64,000 bases of DNA from Tetragonia tetragonoides. Lineage: Eukaryota; Streptophyta; Magnoliopsida; Caryophyllales; Aizoaceae. Position numbers and translations under genes: made by a program. The first letter of the stretch is position 1. Each line of letters opens with the position of its first letter. The stretch spans positions 6,293,501 through 6,357,500 of the forward strand of contig CM076153.1 in assembly GCA_038025085.1 (NCBI GenBank), read 5' to 3'. Under the pieces are notes generated by a model. That model saw nothing but the letters and a program-made list of their open reading frames with translations, ran no database searches and had not been told where the DNA came from. Positions 60,031 to 64,000 of this stretch are shown here, piece after piece.

Positions 60031-62744
60031 AATTGGACTGATTCTGATTCCGTAAACAATGGTTCTAAACCAATTCAGATTTTAACATTACATTCCCAGA
60101 TTTTCTACTCACCCCTACCTACAGGCTACAATGGATGAAAACATCTAGGAAAATACTTGATTGATTAGGCAACAACCTAAGCAAGGCCGTTGTAGATGCC
60201 CTTAAGTTCCTCCTAGAATAGATCAAACCATAACCTAGCTATATATATACTAATTAAAATGGTGATCATTGAAAGCATCGAATACTCATGTTGATGCTTT
60301 AGACCCCACCCAAGACCCAACACACATCATTTTTCTCATTGCAATAGTAACAATTTGCCATGTCTAGCTAACAATAGCACATGACTATATGCCTTATAGA
60401 TGGCTTATACCCTATAGTTAGGTGCAAGATAATTAAACAATATTCACACTTGTCCCCTCTTACCATATCTCTCCATCCAAAACCGCAAAGATTTTATTTC
60501 TGATGGCAAACATTATTTATTTGAATGAATTACAAAAACAATTATATGTTCCTTGTTATATAAAGTCATTAAATATTTGTGTATTCACAATTGTCCAAGC
60601 TAATTAAGATTCCTCTCTTTCATCTTCTCTATTTATCATGAGCCACAAGATCTCTATGTCCAACTAAACATTGCGTCCCAGCAGTTTAATTTGAGTCTTA
60701 TTCTCTCCAGTCATAGGGCAACAGCAAAATCCTACCATCAAATTATTAAAACCATATTGGATTATTTTCTTCAAATATATTGGTACCAATTTAAAGGGTC
60801 TCTTTTTATTCTTTTACATTTGTCATGTATGACAACTACCAGTAGTAGTATGATACGTGTCCCTCGACACATTTTCAATTGATCAAAATGTGCTTACTCA
60901 CTGTGCTGTCTAGAACAGTTAACACGCTTACCTAGCGTAGTTTAAAATATACTTAGAAGATGGTTGATAGTTCAGGTCACCCGTTCATAACAGAAATGGA
61001 CTCAATCTACAATAATTTATAGCAAACACTAACTAACTATTACTAGTATATAACAAAGGAGAACACTATAATTAATTTGCTTCATGGATTAAGTGTATAC
61101 CCACGTCTAAATGTCTCATTTTGGAAGAATTGGAGATAGTTGGTGTAATGTCAAGTATAAATTAGTTGGTTACTTCACCTAACACTAATTAGTATTGGTT
61201 TCAGGATGATGAAACTTCATAAGATTTATGTGTAGTCTACTCTCCTCCACATGTTGGTATTCAAAGAGTAGGCCCAGGCCATTAACCCCTTAATACGGCT
61301 TCACAGCTCACAATGAAGATTCCGACCCAACGAACAATGATCAAACAATGCACAATTTACTGATCTCCTCCGCGTGCGGGCCTGCATGCAAATTTAAGTT
61401 AGATCAATATGTGACCTCATGAACAAATTAAATTTGTGGGAGATTTTAATTTAATTTGAAACAAGCAAGATCTTTCACTCCTTTCGAGGAAGGAACAAAT
61501 TGAGGTTTTTCGCTAATCAAGGCCGATAAATTAAGTTGTGTTTCCATTTGGAGACGCACGAGTCTGTCTGAAATAGGAGTAATGATTATAAAAATTACTT
61601 ATTTGACTTGGTCGTTTAATTTACTAGGAAGTGACCATCCATTAAACCATGACCCGGAGAACTCAACTTCCTTAATTTCGCCACGTTGCGCTCAAGGTTG
61701 GTAGTACAAATAATCTAGCTTACAAGCTATTAAAAGGGTGTCATTTTCATTGGTGTCACCCTTTAGATTAAAACATATATACTCAATACTCCATGTTTAC
61801 GTCTTGTAGGAAAATCAAGTTCTAGTCCCCAAATAAATCTCCCTCCCCTTTGAAATATCATACATTGTTTAGTATGTTCTTTCACCTTCATAGTTGAAAA
61901 TTAAGTTCAATTTAATTCAGCTACATTTGTATTATTACTTGTGGACCTGTAGTGTGAGAAATTTAATAAATAGTGTTTAATCAAGTGAGCACATATAAAT
62001 CAAGTGAGGTTTTAATCCAAAATCAATTGGCAATGGGTGGTTGCTACTGCCTGTCGTACTTGATTGTTTGTCAACTTAGAGGTCTGGTTGTGTTGTCCTC
62101 ACTCCAACTTGTACTTAAATGCTTATTTTGGTTAAATAAAATTTTGACCGAAATATTGGCAATCGGTGAATCGAGTAACTTCATAAGTTATATTCAATTT
62201 AAGGATCAATGTGGGACTTCCCCTTAAGATAGTATATCCCAAGGATTTTCTCCAAGGCTAAGAAAAATCACAAATCAATATCACACGACACACGTGCAAG
62301 AAAAAAATGGCACCATCCGATAATTCTCAAATGACTGATAGGAGTATTACTAATATTTTCCTCGTTAGGCACATGGTTTCACATGATTAGCCCCTAATTT
62401 GTTTTGTAATCTCGATATTGATTCCTAATTACCGGCAAAATCTTCAACAAAACACAAAAGTTAGAACCCCAATCATAAAAATAACATGCTATATGCGCCC
62501 TTTAAGTCTAACCATCAATCAGTTTACACAACGCAAGTTTGAGTATTATTCATTTCCGAAGGAGATAGAAAACCACATAATTTAAGGACCATAGTCCATA
62601 ACCTTCAAATTTCCACTTGTTCAACCACCAAATTCGAACCTAGATTCCTCTATTATCTTAGAAACAAAAAAGACATAAAATATATAGATGCGGCTAATAA
62701 TTATGATCAGTTGCTTTAAACGATAACAGAACCAAAATGAGTAA
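60031..62744. other. Intergenic, no gene recognised
   Basis: AT-rich, without splice-supported coding. CAATGTGGGACTTCCCCTTA at 62208 is the inverse of a TRIM-LTR-type start, but no second end was found. Confidence 0.45.
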
Positions 62745-62925
62745 GTATTGTGTGAGACCAACTTAAAAAAAAAAAAAAAAAAAAAAAATAGAGGTCACTA
62801 TTTGGCTATAAACGTAGAAGTCACTTATTATGAGCCGTGACCTTATTTCACGTAAAAATGATCATCGTTTTACCAAAAATTACAATAAAATCGTTTTAAA
62901 TAAGTTTTTGTGAACCAGAATAAGC
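62745..62925. mobile_element. MITE related to 24745-24897, with long poly-A
   Basis: ATTGTGTGAGACCAACTT at the left and TAAGTTTTTGTGAACCAG at the right match, inverted, the family seen at 24745. GAGGTCACTA and CGTGACCTTATTTCAC are shared internal words. An A-run of about 24 bases lies inside. Confidence 0.6.
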
Positions 62926-62969
62926 AAAATATTCATTTTAATTAGGTAAAGAGGGTAATTCTTAGCTAG

Positions 62970-63333
62970 GTTGCACGAGTGCGGAGACGGGTACGGATAC
63001 GGATACGGGATACTGCATCTCTAAAAACATAGGATACGGATACGTGTAATGATTAAACAATATAATATGTAAAAATAATTCTTTTTCTCAGAAATTTAGG
63101 CACTAAATCTTAATATTATAAAAATAACTAAGAAAATTAGAATGAAAACTATTTAAACATCTTTTCATAGGTGTATTTTACAATTTTTAAGATGAGAAAT
63201 AGATAACCTATGTAAACATGTCTAAAAATTACCGATCAAGTATTCTCAAGTATCGAACAAGTATCCTAAAAGTATCGGTATCTTAAAAGTATCGAATACG
63301 GGATACTGCACCTTTAACAAGTATCGGTGCAAC
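62970..63333. mobile_element. Short TIR-like element rich in GGATACGG
   Basis: GTTGCAC and GTGCAAC bound a region whose inner ends both carry ACGGGATACTGCA sequences in direct and inverse copies. No target duplication was found, so the limits are tentative. Confidence 0.45.
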
Positions 63334-63808
63334 AAAGATTATTAGACAACTTCAAGTTATGGCTACTGAATTATGATTACATTGATAAAATGAGTGCACT
63401 TTAATTTGCGCCGATTTCACGGCATGAGCCAGAGATTTTGTAGCGCATCATGATTTATCACTCCATACATTTACAATAAAGAATTAAGTAATATTCCCTT
63501 GATCAACCAACTGCCAATGGTTGGAACACTTGCATAATCTATTATGGACTAGCATAATTAATTTCTCCAAGCCAGCTACTAGTTAGTGTTAGGTCGAAAC
63601 TTTTCTTATGGTTATATGGCTTATATATATGGTGTTACCGGGTATCTTACAACCAATACAAAATTAGGTAGTAGAGTAAATCACCATTTAAGCTCAGGGG
63701 TTTTCATCCTCATAAATTTTAAGTTTTTGATTATATTGTTTTTCACTCATGCTTGCAGCACATGATCTATTAATTCACACATTAATTATATCTTAAAGCT
63801 ATTAAGAT

Positions 63809-64000
63809 TATGTTCTTTTCTATTGGACTGAACTAAATTGAATAGAAATTGAATTGAACACGCTAAATAAAATAGTAAAAAGTGAGAGAAAAAGTAAAAT
63901 ACGAAAATAAAAGTAATTACTAAACTATACTGAACTGATTCAATTATAAAAAGGTAAAAACATCACATAGAAAGAAATAAGTACCCTAAACTAAAGTATA
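63809..64000. mobile_element. MITE, GTGTGTTCTT family (runs to the edge)
   Basis: The left end TGTTCTTTTCTATTGGACTG and internal CTGAACTAAATTGAAT match copies at 40115 and 41883. The right end may lie beyond the window. Confidence 0.45.

Overview
The window is nuclear DNA of a flowering plant. It has GT-AG introns, Pol III SINEs, L1-type LINEs, Stowaway and Mutator elements, a Helitron, an intronless NCED gene and glycolate oxidase exons. The first exons of the glycolate oxidase gene look very close to those of spinach and its relatives, so a eudicot of the Caryophyllales is my guess. That placement rests on impression, not on a search.

Layout. 1-1.5 kb: 5' end of a peroxisomal glycolate oxidase gene (minus strand), running off the left edge. 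2.3-2.6 kb: a MITE. 2.83-9.18 kb: a complete Mutator-like element (MULE) with a near-perfect 9-bp target duplication. It is laid out like maize MuDR, with two convergent genes that each start in one element end. One gene is a MULE transposase spliced to an OTU cysteine-protease domain, now carrying two in-frame stops. The other is an intact four-exon plant mobile domain (PMD) gene. The first intron of each carries the same palindromic minisatellite followed by an (ATT)n tract. 10.9-13.5 kb: a non-autonomous Helitron. 14.2-34.5 kb: one gene, ALG1/TURAN beta-1,4-mannosyltransferase, 16 coding exons and 482 residues, swollen by insertions in its introns (LINEs, SINE, MITEs, a 3.4-kb satellite array, a TIR element with a nested Stowaway, and a Pack-MULE-like element with 41-bp TIRs). 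34.5-54.3 kb: gene-poor, with a truncated LINE, Au-type SINEs, MITEs and a second satellite array. 54.3-56.2 kb: an intronless NCED gene (abscisic acid synthesis, minus strand) with a visible TATA box and an ABRE/G-box. 56.2-64 kb: gene-poor, with a third satellite array in inverted orientation and several MITEs.

The three host genes (photorespiration, N-glycan assembly, ABA synthesis) are not functionally linked. Most of the rest is mobile DNA. The best candidate for something little described is the MULE at 2.83-9.18 kb, where a PMD gene sits in the place of mudrB, the transposase is fused to OTU, and both first introns carry related self-complementary arrays.

All exon limits were read by eye from splice consensus and phase, and no database search was possible.
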